From Enterococcus rotai (GTDB lineage Bacteria; Bacillota; Bacilli; Lactobacillales; Enterococcaceae): 64,000 bases of DNA. Position 1 is the stretch's first letter. Each line of letters opens with the position of its first letter. The notes below the pieces were generated by a model. The model was not told the DNA's origin. It was given only the letters and a program-made list of their open reading frames with translations, and searched no databases. The stretch covers positions 806,001 to 870,000 of the forward strand of contig NZ_CP013655.1 of assembly GCF_001465345.1 (NCBI RefSeq), read 5' to 3'. The translations under genes and the position numbers were made by a program. Shown in pieces: positions 8,601 through 15,882 of the stretch.

Positions 8601-9460
8601 GCAGTATTACTACGAAATATCGGTGTAGCACTACCACTATAATTCATATCTAAAAGCGCCATGAAGCTCCCTGGTGAAGCTGTCCCTAATGTGATATATC
8701 TAGCCAGAAAATCAATAGAGTGTGTAACGTTGCCATCTTTTCCATTAATAACTTTAGATCTTGTTGCAGTTGGTCCTGCAGACGTTGCAGAAAAATCGGC
8801 TTTCAAATTAATCCAATCAACAGATCCATCAGTTACAGCTGCTTTAAATTGCTCCCATGTACTTACATCGACTGGATTACTCGGAGTTGGTACGTCTACA
8901 CTCAAAGGAGAAACTGCATAGTTCACAGCTTGAATCAATGAACGTTCTACTAAGGTATTTGAATTTACTTCTGTTTCTGACGTTACAGCATCACTAACTT
9001 TTGGTACATCAAATGAAGTTGACGTTAAGACTTGTCCATCAGCATTTTTTAACGAGAAACTGCCTTTATCTAGCTTAGTATCTGGATCCACTTGAACCAA
9101 TAATGTAGTAACAAACTTACCACCATTTTCTTTAAAATCGAAATCCACACTGTTTAAATCTTTAGGCTGCTTTACAAGAACTTTATTCTCATATTCCGTC
9201 GGTACCCCATCAAATAAGTTTTCATCTCCGATCGGCATTGTTCCTTCAGCAGTTAAACGAAGTATTTCTTTATGCATCGTTGGAATAACCAAGTCAACTT
9301 TTAAAAATCCAGTGCCTTTATAGTCCGTATCTACTACTTGCAAACTATAACTCTCTTCATTTGCTTTTATAGGAGCTGTCTTTTTTAATCCCATAAACGT
9401 AACAACTGAGATCAATACTACCGCCAACAAACAGATTTTTATCTTTCTGCTAATTTTCAT
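5621..9460 (-). CDS. Large WxL-domain adhesin with beta-helix-like region
   Basis: This 1279-aa secreted protein has, in order: a signal peptide (1-34); an N-terminal beta-rich region; a long Asn/Ser/Val-rich stretch (about 200-700) starting VSTWEQFKAAVTDG, typical of the pectate-lyase-like adhesive beta-helix of Listeria and Enterococcus surface proteins; an Ig-like module (about 860-950); a DUF11-type repeat (about 990-1110, TYTLNVNNAK and TFKVTVQQ); and a C-terminal WxL domain (KQWTLTAAL, and GEITWKLGLTP with Trp1273). The start ATG follows GGAAAGGAGG. It is the first structural gene of the locus and probably its main ligand-binding component. Ligand unknown. Confidence 0.9.
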   Translation of the reverse strand: MKISRKIKICLLAVVLISVVTFMGLKKTAPIKANEESYSLQVVDTDYKGTGFLKVDLVIPTMHKEILRLTAEGTMPIGDENLFDGVPTEYENKVLVKQPKDLNSVDFDFKENGGKFVTTLLVQVDPDTKLDKGSFSLKNADGQVLTSTSFDVPKVSDAVTSETEVNSNTLVERSLIQAVNYAVSPLSVDVPTPSNPVDVSTWEQFKAAVTDGSVDWINLKADFSATSAGPTATRSKVINGKDGNVTHSIDFLARYITLGTASPGSFMALLDMNYSGSATPIFRSNTASNSANWELRVNNLATLTGNASSLTSLVNGSVVISGENNFVSTAADSFIASKNLKISDHANVTADLVRGFYTTSISGSSLLVNEGSKVNLKSTGNYNVVQAMNVANFEISGADTELNVVGYATGGASSDGIFLVNSTSSVSNVNILAGAKLAIKSLAPTSGSPAFFMRSLGGKLIVDDNSTLDIEAESADGNNLVAAVRFYDEGNNSFEVSNNSKVNILKKSTNNSGVRMFSNNNSIIVSGGSDFLLKNKGDGTPRNPGANGRNQGIQFRLGSSRETSYFKALGEDSNVLIEADYGAAIDCNSQMLDVEQTEGAYFVVRGKTAGSNYGIFSSPSNTTTFNMTKPKYFDFRNDSSGGGLIFQNGASSTFVLNGSDLSVWKNGQNLDGNPSLSWTVLNASLSGSGFSNIVSTDNPDFQGKFAGADAYSRMTANNQNAVVDELRVPTNADKYIWGHASVPEGKSEENRDAYTDEVHVRVKVYKADGTLDFEQIGSSIGDENGNGGESVYGDAPRAGIIKIQVPEGKFLTKEHTIKVVGAWRGSKSGEGTESVHTSKPDELQAPERSILDVTPPEPAKLTDVNLNNATKVLAGDGSEVGATVYVYYDNGDKDTGNLLGTTRVQPDGKWVFNLPAYVDKEKELSIYLEDTAGKQSYDSNGLIKPPVTNTDKGNINPYQDYTYHDAVFKGVAKYEVKDILPDTNKIVKEFTTSGHGNTSVGDTLTYTLNVNNAKSASYATTLRDAWITDQLAEGLKFDPANAEVKINGELATSAQFSYVADTRTLTVKIGDLKSTESAKVTFKVTVQQSAVDQDIKNTAYAHGYSPRETSESFVPGINANPEYDIYDAKSNEVSTGAVFGTLSITSAPTVIDFKTHVAGMKDTRVENPELDKPLVVSDNRGTLKQWTLTAALTKEMRNVDDNSKVLSEAVRYNTGTKEFPLTGESLGVLTQTHATAGDYVVSSGWGPGHAGLKLEVPAGNVQKLGQYQGEITWKLGLTP

Positions 9461-9497
9461 ACTTTTCCTCCTTTCCTCAAAAATGAGTGTTAATAAA

Positions 9498-9549
9498 TTA
9501 TATATATTTCAATTTTCCACCTACCTAGAGAATCTACTAGGTTAACTAG
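9498..9549 (-). promoter_or_regulatory. Candidate promoter and CTAG palindromes upstream of the WxL operon
   Basis: On the minus strand a TATAAT (9498-9503) lies about 40 bp before the adhesin start codon. Immediately upstream are ACCTAG-N8-CTAGGT (9523-9542) and an overlapping near-palindrome CTAGGTTAACTAG (9537-9549). No good -35 box is visible, which fits an activator-dependent promoter. Binding by the adjacent winged-helix regulator is inferred. Confidence 0.4.
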
Positions 9550-9665
9550 AAAAGAGAAAACAAATTGAATGAGTTATACTAAACTCCTCTTTGATACTTA
9601 GACAACAAATCAATCATCAAATATTGCTACACTTTTAATAAGTCCCCAGACTTTAACTTATATAT

Positions 9666-10385
9666 TTAGCCATTCAACATATACCCTTTCGAACGAATCG
9701 TCTTGATATACTCTTCGTCACTTTCTTCTACCTCAAGCTTCCTGCGTAAATGATATATAATATTCGCTACCCGATACTGCTTATCTTCATCTCCGCCGTT
9801 CCAAACATTTTTGTAAATTTCTTCGTAAGTCAGTGCTTGCCCTACATGATTACTTAGTAGCTCGATTGTTCGAAATTCAAGCTTAGTCAAACTTACTTCC
9901 TGCTTTCCATTTAGCAAGACACTAAAATTTGAAGGAACTAATTCAACTCGCTTTTTTGTTGGAGTAGTTTCCATGAGGCGTTTTTCCTCGTAAGAATCCT
10001 GGCTTTTTTGACTTTTTTTAGAGTATCGCTTCAAATTCCCTTGAATAAACAAGACCAGTTCGTCCGAATCAATCGATGTATTAATAATGCCGTCTGCTCC
10101 TAATTTCATGTATACAATTCTCGTGGACTTATCTGTATTCTCAGATAGTATCCACACTAAAGCAGAACTTTGCTCACGAACTTTAATAATCGACTCGCAA
10201 ATCACACTCATTTGATTCTTTGTCTCAGTTTCTTCAATAATCAAAGCATCTAATTCATCTGTCATAAGATCCAACTTGGACTTGTCATCTAAATAAGAAA
10301 TATTGTATTTTGATTCTTCCAATGCGTCTATGTATGTATCTTGGTTCGTTTTGGTGCTCGAAGAAATAATTCCAATGTTGTACAT
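9666..10385 (-). CDS. OmpR/PhoB-type winged-helix regulator with degenerate receiver
   Basis: The 239-aa protein has a C-terminal OmpR/PhoB-type winged helix (about 140-238: LTKLEFRTIELL, YRVANIIYHLRRKLE, IKTIRSKGYML). The N-terminal region has the length and pattern of a receiver domain, but the early acidic pair is replaced by IISSS, the phosphoacceptor strand reads ALIIEE (Glu for Asp) and the switch Lys is missing (GADGIINTSID). It probably works without phosphorylation. The start was set at ATG 10385 because GGAGGAG lies 7 nt upstream; the ATG at 10400 is inside that ribosome-binding site. No histidine kinase is nearby. It probably controls the adjacent WxL operon. Confidence 0.82.
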   Translation of the reverse strand: MYNIGIISSSTKTNQDTYIDALEESKYNISYLDDKSKLDLMTDELDALIIEETETKNQMSVICESIIKVREQSSALVWILSENTDKSTRIVYMKLGADGIINTSIDSDELVLFIQGNLKRYSKKSQKSQDSYEEKRLMETTPTKKRVELVPSNFSVLLNGKQEVSLTKLEFRTIELLSNHVGQALTYEEIYKNVWNGGDEDKQYRVANIIYHLRRKLEVEESDEEYIKTIRSKGYMLNG

Positions 10386-10519
10386 CTTTCTCTCCTCCAT
10401 ATTTTATGGTCTATGTTTTTATTCATTTTTCCCTATTATTAGTCTTTATATTTGCAGTATTCATAAATACTTTTTATACTAGATAAAATCAGTATTTAGA
10501 TGACTATTCTTCATTCTGT

Positions 10520-10538
10520 TTTTTCGGTAAAACAAGAA
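10520..10538 (+). repeat. Left copy of 19-bp inverted repeat flanking the recombinase
   Basis: TTTTTCGGTAAAACAAGAA here is repeated exactly in inverted orientation at 12110-12128, on the other side of the recombinase gene. The copy is itself nearly palindromic: AT-rich arms around a TTCGGT centre, as in tyrosine-recombinase core sites. It lies 135 bp upstream of the regulator start codon. Confidence 0.6.
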
Positions 10539-10571
10539 TAAACAAAGGCTATTCCTCGTTTGGATAGGTTT

Positions 10572-10604
10572 TGACGTTCCGCTGACGGCGATGTTGACGG
10601 CGAT
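10572..10604 (+). repeat. TGACGGCGAT tandem repeats, left of recombinase
   Basis: Two exact copies of TGACGGCGAT occur at 10583 and 10595 (12-bp period), preceded by a partial TGACG at 10572. The same tandem pair recurs in direct orientation at 11886-11907, across the recombinase gene. They could be arm-type binding sites for the recombinase. Confidence 0.6.
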
Positions 10605-10701
10605 GAAAAAAGAAAAAAAGCTCTAACTTTCCAAAAAAACGAAAGTCAGAAGCATAAAATAATGATTTGAAAAAGAAAAATAAGTAACAACCGTTATAAA
10701 A

Positions 10702-10730
10702 AAAAGAAAAAAAGGGAGTGCTATTCCCTT
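10702..10730 (-). terminator. Terminator of recombinase gene
   Basis: On the minus strand AAGGGAA-TAGCAC-TCCCTT is followed by a long U-rich tract. It lies 30 bp after the recombinase stop codon. Confidence 0.7.
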
Positions 10731-10759
10731 AAATTGGTTTAAAATCAACTTGGGCTTAG

Positions 10760-11860
10760 TTAGATAAGTGCTAGTTTTTTTATTGCTGCGCGCTGTTCTT
10801 CTATAAATGAATTTGTGTACGTGTCTAATGTTAGCTTGATAGATGAATGCCCTAACAAAGAACTTATTGCCGCAATATTAACACCCAACTCAACGCAACG
10901 TGTTGCAAACGTATGGCGGAGCGCATGGAAAGAAACATTCATTAATCCTATTTTCTGCTTGATTCGTTCAAAACGATAGCTGATTGTTCTAGGTTCTACA
11001 GAATGTCCTTCATTTGTTATGACGTATTCAGAGTGTGATTGTTTTTTACAGTGCAACAATGCACTCTTTACTTTCTTAGAAAGCGGAATGATCCGGTTAG
11101 CATTAGTGGTTTTTGGTATAGTTTCAATAATTTTTGTCCGTTGTCCAGTTGCACTTGGTAAGGCAATTCGTTGTTTTGTTCGTTGAACTTTTATTATAGA
11201 TGATTCAAAGTCGATATCCTCCCATTTTAGTGCGCAAATTTCACCAATACGCATCCCTGTTTCCAAAGCTAATAAGATAGGCAACCCTTTTATATCCTTC
11301 ACGCTTTCAGTTTCCACTGCTTTTTGTTGTACTCTAGTTAAAGCTAAAACTTTCCGTTTTTCAATTTTAGGTAGAATTGTCCGTTCACAAGGATTTAAGT
11401 ACACGTAGCCTCTTTCTTTTGCCGCTTCAAAACAGCTTTTTATAATTCGGAAAACAATATGAATAGAACTAGCCGCTAACGTTTCTGTTAATCGACTAAT
11501 CAATTTATCCATATCAAAAGCAGTGATTTTTTTTAGAGGTCTTTTCCCCAAAATAGGTAAAACGTATAATTGAAGTTTTTTACTATAGCTAGCATAAGTG
11601 CTTTCCTTTAGTGTTGGAGCCATGATTTCTGTCAGCCAAAGGTTCGACCACTCTCCAAATGTGCCGTAAAATTCTTTGGCTGCTCCACTATAAATGAGCG
11701 GTTTCTGTGCTTTCTTGTCTAATAACTGTTCCTTTACTGCTCGATATGATCGTGCATAAATATACCCATAATGAATTGTCCCATCTATTTTTCGTGCTTT
11801 AGGATAACGCCCTTCCCAGCGTCCATCCTTTCGTTTATAAATATTTTCTCCTCTAGCCAA
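10760..11860 (-). CDS. Tyrosine recombinase / phage-type integrase
   Basis: Site-specific recombinase of about 366 aa. It has an N-terminal arm-binding-like region (KRKDGRWEGRYPKARK), a SAM-like core-binding domain (about 70-160) and a catalytic domain with the full set of residues, numbered from the start used here: Arg204 (TGMRIGE), Lys250 (IPKTTNANR), His312 and Arg315 (HALRHT), His338 (LGHSS) and Tyr348 (DTYTNS). No ATG exists near the N-terminus; TTG at 11860 is chosen because AAGGA lies about 9 nt upstream (TTG at 11869 is the alternative). No excisionase, repressor or other mobile-element gene adjoins it. It is either a relic of an element or the recombinase of a small invertible segment (see flanking repeats). 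Confidence 0.92.
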   Translation of the reverse strand: MARGENIYKRKDGRWEGRYPKARKIDGTIHYGYIYARSYRAVKEQLLDKKAQKPLIYSGAAKEFYGTFGEWSNLWLTEIMAPTLKESTYASYSKKLQLYVLPILGKRPLKKITAFDMDKLISRLTETLAASSIHIVFRIIKSCFEAAKERGYVYLNPCERTILPKIEKRKVLALTRVQQKAVETESVKDIKGLPILLALETGMRIGEICALKWEDIDFESSIIKVQRTKQRIALPSATGQRTKIIETIPKTTNANRIIPLSKKVKSALLHCKKQSHSEYVITNEGHSVEPRTISYRFERIKQKIGLMNVSFHALRHTFATRCVELGVNIAAISSLLGHSSIKLTLDTYTNSFIEEQRAAIKKLALI

Positions 11861-11885
11861 AATAACCAATTCCTTCCTATATTAT

Positions 11886-11907
11886 TGACGGCGATTTTGA
11901 CGGCGCA
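11886..11907 (+). repeat. TGACGGCGAT tandem repeats, right of recombinase
   Basis: TGACGGCGAT at 11886 and TGACGGCGCA at 11898 have the same 12-bp period and the same orientation as the pair at 10583-10604. They lie about 25 bp upstream of the recombinase start. Confidence 0.6.
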
Positions 11908-12103
11908 TAAAAACAGTCCATATGTGACCCGTCATTAAATTTATTCTGAAAAAGTAAACTATTTCTTCGAAATTCTCATTTTTTTTAAATATTCTCTTAA
12001 AAATTGAAAATTTATATCGTTTTTTTATCGCTTTCGCTATTGATTTATCATATCCAAACCCATAGAATAGATTCAGATATCAAATTAATTTTAAATTTTT
12101 ATC

Positions 12104-12146
12104 AATCATTTCTTGTTTTACCGAAAAACAAGAAATGATTTTTTAA
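12104..12146 (+). terminator. Strong hairpin containing the right copy of the 19-bp inverted repeat
   Basis: A 16-bp perfect stem (AATCATTTCTTGTTTT pairing with AAAACAAGAAATGATT) around ACCGA is followed on the plus strand by six T. It looks like a rho-independent terminator, but no plus-strand gene precedes it. Its core (12110-12128) is the inverted copy of 10520-10538. The rest of the 570-bp gap 11870-12440 is AT-rich and shows no gene. Confidence 0.55.
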
Positions 12147-12348
12147 TATCAACACTATATTTATACTATTTTATATCTTTTGTTTTTTATCTTTTTCACA
12201 TCGATATTTTTGCTAAATAAAATAATTTGTATACCATTCTTTCAGCCCCCCACTTTAACCTATGCTATCCAACGATTCAATAATAGGTTAATTTAGCTTT
12301 ACTTCAAACTAAGGATACTCTTTACAGGCTGAAATTTTCCTCACAAAA

Positions 12349-12391
12349 AGAGGATGAAACAAAAGTAAAACTTACCTTTGTCTCATCCTCT
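12349..12391 (-). terminator. Terminator of WYL regulator gene
   Basis: An 18-bp imperfect stem (AGAGGATGA pairing with TCATCCTCT plus an ACAAA/TTTGT extension) is followed on the minus strand by TTTTTG, 48 bp after the stop codon. Confidence 0.75.
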
Positions 12392-12439
12392 AAGTGCGCA
12401 TAAACGCTTTACCCCATTCTCTTAATAACTACTAAATGG

Positions 12440-13360
12440 TTACTCTTTTCGGTACGTCTCACATAGCTTCACTATCTCTTGCTTATGTTTTTCTTGTAAG
12501 TCAATCGGTGAGATAACTTGGACACCATTACCGAACATCAATAAAAATGGTAACAGCGTTTTTTGCTGATTAGCGTAGATAGTGACCTCTACATGTGTAT
12601 CCGTAACTTGAATCTCATCATCTGTGTAATAGTCATATAATTTCCCTAAATCTTCTTTTCTAAATCTTAATCGAATCTTACTTCCATCTGCTTCCTCAAT
12701 CATTTGATTCCTATAGTCCGATGGCGTAAAAGTTGTTTTCTGTATCTTTAGTTGACGTATTCTCGTAATTTTAAAGTATCTAAACGCTTCTCGTTCCTCA
12801 CAGTAAGAATGGATGTACCAACTACCGTTCATCAACATCATTTCATACGGATGAATTAATCGTTTTGTATGCTCACCTTTGTTATCCACATAATCAATCA
12901 GTAACTTTTTATTTTGTTTCAATGCAAGATTGATGTAATTGATCTTCTTCTTAGTCTGCGCTTCAATTTCAGGGCGATGCATCGTTGGGGATTCCAAAAT
13001 AAAGTGCTTTCGTTTTTCTTTCAGTGAATCACCTTGTAATAACTCGATTTTTTCTTTGATCATATTTTGTTGATCAGCTATTCCAAATAATCCTTCGTTA
13101 ACATTAAGAGCATTAATGAGCTCTTGTCTTTCTTCATTACTATATGTATGTGTTCTCAATTTAAAAGAATTGACTAGAGAAAAGCCTCCATGACGTCCTG
13201 GATGTGAAACAATTGGGAACCCAGCGAATTCAATTGTTTCAATATCTCTAAAGATCGTTCTTTTCGTCACTTCAAATCGCTGGGCTAATTGAGCTGCTGA
13301 CACAACCTCACTATCTAAAAGTAGAACGATCATTGCTAATATACGCTCGATTTTTTTCAT
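12440..13360 (-). CDS. YafY/PafC-type transcriptional regulator (HTH-WYL)
   Basis: The 306-aa regulator has an N-terminal winged HTH (about 1-60, QLAQRFEVTKRTIFRDIETI), a central WYL domain (about 140-215, including SWYIHSYCEEREAFRYFKITRI) and a C-terminal WCX extension. Family members sense ligands or nucleic acid through WYL and control metabolic or stress genes. It is monocistronic with its own terminator, and no obvious target lies next to it. Confidence 0.88.
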   Translation of the reverse strand: MKKIERILAMIVLLLDSEVVSAAQLAQRFEVTKRTIFRDIETIEFAGFPIVSHPGRHGGFSLVNSFKLRTHTYSNEERQELINALNVNEGLFGIADQQNMIKEKIELLQGDSLKEKRKHFILESPTMHRPEIEAQTKKKINYINLALKQNKKLLIDYVDNKGEHTKRLIHPYEMMLMNGSWYIHSYCEEREAFRYFKITRIRQLKIQKTTFTPSDYRNQMIEEADGSKIRLRFRKEDLGKLYDYYTDDEIQVTDTHVEVTIYANQQKTLLPFLLMFGNGVQVISPIDLQEKHKQEIVKLCETYRKE

Positions 13361-13406
13361 GCGGAAGTCTCCTTAAACATTGTCTTTTTACACAGTATGA
13401 TTAAAA

Positions 13407-13443
13407 GGGATGAAACTAGTGTCGTAGCGTCTAGTTCCATCCC
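13407..13443 (-). terminator. Terminator of DUF1456 gene
   Basis: GGGATGAAACTAG pairs with CTAGTTCCATCCC across an 11-nt loop. TTTTAA follows on the minus strand. Confidence 0.75.
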
Positions 13444-13479
13444 ACAATTCTTCATTCGAAATAATTTTCATGATAAAAA

Positions 13480-13974
13480 TTATTCCCGATATTTGATCGC
13501 TAACCCTTTTAGAAAATTTCTTGCATAGCGATCGCCACATTCTTTGTAGTTTCGGTGCCCTTCTTTTCTTAAAATTGCACTTAATTCGCTATCTGAAGCG
13601 TAAACACCAGCAAGTCTCAAAACATCCAGCATATCATCACTTGTAAGTGTTAAAGCAATTTTCACTTTTTTAAGCAACACATTGTTCACGTTACTTTGGC
13701 TAGTAATCAAAAATGTTGGCTTAGGCTCCACACCATTTTTTACAGGCGGTTTTCCTCTTTTGAATGTAATCAATCCATTTAAAAAGGCCTCTAATGTACG
13801 ATTATCACAAACCGCATCCCGTGGTAGTTCGTCATCTTCATTTTGTTTTGTTAATAAAACACGTAACTCATCTCTTGTGATTTCTAAATCACCTAATTCA
13901 AAAATTTTGATCATATCTGTATCTTTGATATCTAACGCATAGCGTAAGCGAATCAATATATCGTTGTTATTCAT
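13480..13974 (-). CDS. DUF1456 (YehS-like) protein
   Basis: The 164-aa cytoplasmic protein consists of two similar halves of about 70 residues, each starting with a pattern like ILIRLRYALDIKDTDMIKIFELGD (first) or VLLKKVKIALTLTSDDMLDVLRLAG (second). This is the internal duplication of the DUF1456/YehS family. The function of the family is unknown. It is preceded by a good ribosome-binding site (GGAGGAGAAAG) and followed by its own terminator. Confidence 0.85.
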   Translation of the reverse strand: MNNNDILIRLRYALDIKDTDMIKIFELGDLEITRDELRVLLTKQNEDDELPRDAVCDNRTLEAFLNGLITFKRGKPPVKNGVEPKPTFLITSQSNVNNVLLKKVKIALTLTSDDMLDVLRLAGVYASDSELSAILRKEGHRNYKECGDRYARNFLKGLAIKYRE

Positions 13975-14164
13975 CTTTCTCCTCCAGAAAATATATCATT
14001 ATGTCTTAGTATAAAGCTTTCTTTCAGAGAATGCATCTATTTGTTTGAATTTAACTAGTCTATTCTTTACTACGCTCCGTGATAGACTGCTTCAAAATTA
14101 TAACTAGACTTTTTCCCCTTCATTTTTTAGTGTTGCACTTAAATTATATATTCTAGAACACGAA

Positions 14165-14210
14165 CAAAAAAATGTTGAACAGCAGTCTTTCACTAGCTCT
14201 TCAACATTTC
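14165..14210 (-). terminator. Terminator of oppA-like gene
   Basis: AATGTTGAA pairs with TTCAACATT, and a run of seven U follows on the minus strand. It closes the ald-peptidase-oppA operon. Confidence 0.7.
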
Positions 14211-14218
14211 TTTACTTT

Positions 14219-15850
14219 TTATTTTAAAGACACATTCTTATAATAAGGAGCGCCAATTGCGCGATAAACCAATCCTTCGACACGATCATTCACTAAGAAA
14301 GCTTCTGATGCTTGGTAAAGTGGGGTAACGGGTGAATTCTCCATCAAGACTTTTTGAGCATCTAATAACGTATTCCAGCGTTTTTCGTTTTCTGTAGCGT
14401 AAGTGGTTGCTGATTCTGTCAATAATTTATCGAATTCTTCATTGCTGAACTTGCCGTAGTTTTGTTCGCCGCCAGTTCTAAACAATTGTAAGAAGTCGTA
14501 TGGATCAGCATATGTTGCTGCCCATCCTGCTAAAACTACATCAAAGTCGCCTTTACTCATTTGATCTAAACGGTTTTTAAATGGTACGCTTGAAATGGTT
14601 ACTTTTAAGCCGCTTAAATTTTCTGTCAACAACCCTTGAACGTACTCAGATAATTTTTTCGCTGAGTCTGTATCCGACGTTAATAACGTGATGGATGCTG
14701 AGTCCACACCTAATTCTTTCTTCGCATCTTCCCAAAGTTTTTTTCCGCCTTCGATATCCGTTTTCATCAAAGCACCTGCTTCTTCAGCGAAATCTTTCCC
14801 TGTCTCTTGGTTAGCAATCCCTTTAGGAACAAATGCTTCAATTGCCATTGAACCATCTTTTAAAATGTTTTTAGCAATTTGATCTGAATTGATCAATTTT
14901 GTGATTGCATTTCTTGCATTTTTATTCGCAAAAACTTTATTTTCAGTGTTGTATTGTAAATAAGAAGTTGATGGATAAATGCGTGTCACCAATTCTGGAT
15001 TTTCTTTTTCTTGATCGACATATTCCCCTTTGATTGGCGCAATATCTGTTTCGCCAGCCTTAAACAAGTTGACATTTGTGCCGATTTCCTTACTTACTTG
15101 AACATTGACCTCGTCCAATTTAACTTTGTCGGCTGCTCTATATTTATCATTCTTCATATAATTCCATGTGATGCTAGTTCCATCCCAATCAGCAAGAGTA
15201 AAGGGACCATTATAGATCATGTTATCACTGTTTGTACCATAATCTTTGCCTTTTTCTTCAACAAATTTTTCATTCAATGGATAAAATGTTGGTTTTGCCA
15301 AAAGTGATGATAGATATGGAATTGGATATTCTAAATTGATTTCTAGAGTATGATCATCTACTGCTTTGACGCCTAAATCAGCAGCAGGCTTTTCTCCTTT
15401 AGAAATAGCTTTGTAGTTTTCAAATCCATCAAATAAATAAGCGTATTCTGAACCTGTTTTTGGATCTACTGTACGTTTCCATGAGTACACAAAATCCTTT
15501 GCAGTTACTGGGTCTCCATTGCTCCATTTTGCATCATCACGTAATTCAATGGTATATTTTTTTCCATCATTTGTTGGTGCAACGACTTCTTTTGCAATCG
15601 CTGGTGCCGAAGTACTGTCATCCGCAAACTCATACAACCCTTCCATTACTTGGCTGATTGCTGAAAAACTGACAACATCTGTTGCTTGAGAAATATCCAT
15701 CGTTGGCAATTCTGCGCTTTCCAATACTTTTAAAACTTGTTTTTTATCTCCAGTTGCTTCTTCTTTTTTGCTCCCTGTACTACAAGCAGCCAATGATACA
15801 ACTAATGCACTTGTAGCGATTGTTGTTAACGCCCACTTTTTCATGTTCAT
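14219..15850 (-). CDS. oppA: Oligopeptide ABC transporter substrate-binding lipoprotein
   Basis: Family 5 extracellular solute-binding protein, about 543 aa. It has a lipoprotein signal with lipobox SLAAC (lipidated Cys23) and the usual OppA signatures (WSNGDPVTAKDFVYSWKR, YNGPFTLADWD). It captures peptides for an Opp permease that is not encoded here. The start is placed at ATG 15850, ten bases after GGGGG; upstream start codons lie on or before that site. It is 32 bp downstream of the M42 peptidase gene, so peptide capture and degradation are coexpressed with alanine dehydrogenase. A paralogue lies at 52993-54639. Confidence 0.93.
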   Translation of the reverse strand: MNMKKWALTTIATSALVVSLAACSTGSKKEEATGDKKQVLKVLESAELPTMDISQATDVVSFSAISQVMEGLYEFADDSTSAPAIAKEVVAPTNDGKKYTIELRDDAKWSNGDPVTAKDFVYSWKRTVDPKTGSEYAYLFDGFENYKAISKGEKPAADLGVKAVDDHTLEINLEYPIPYLSSLLAKPTFYPLNEKFVEEKGKDYGTNSDNMIYNGPFTLADWDGTSITWNYMKNDKYRAADKVKLDEVNVQVSKEIGTNVNLFKAGETDIAPIKGEYVDQEKENPELVTRIYPSTSYLQYNTENKVFANKNARNAITKLINSDQIAKNILKDGSMAIEAFVPKGIANQETGKDFAEEAGALMKTDIEGGKKLWEDAKKELGVDSASITLLTSDTDSAKKLSEYVQGLLTENLSGLKVTISSVPFKNRLDQMSKGDFDVVLAGWAATYADPYDFLQLFRTGGEQNYGKFSNEEFDKLLTESATTYATENEKRWNTLLDAQKVLMENSPVTPLYQASEAFLVNDRVEGLVYRAIGAPYYKNVSLK

Positions 15851-15882
15851 TTTAATCATTCCCCCAATTTCTTTTTTTAGCA

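Noticed and set aside
8661-8941. Plus-strand frames inside the large WxL adhesin gene
   Set aside because: Shadow frames of a convincing 1279-codon gene with signal peptide and WxL domain; no ribosome-binding sites.
10760-12128. Complete prophage or ICE around the integrase
   Set aside because: No repressor, excisionase, replication, capsid or conjugation gene is present on either side; flanking genes are ordinary chromosomal ones.
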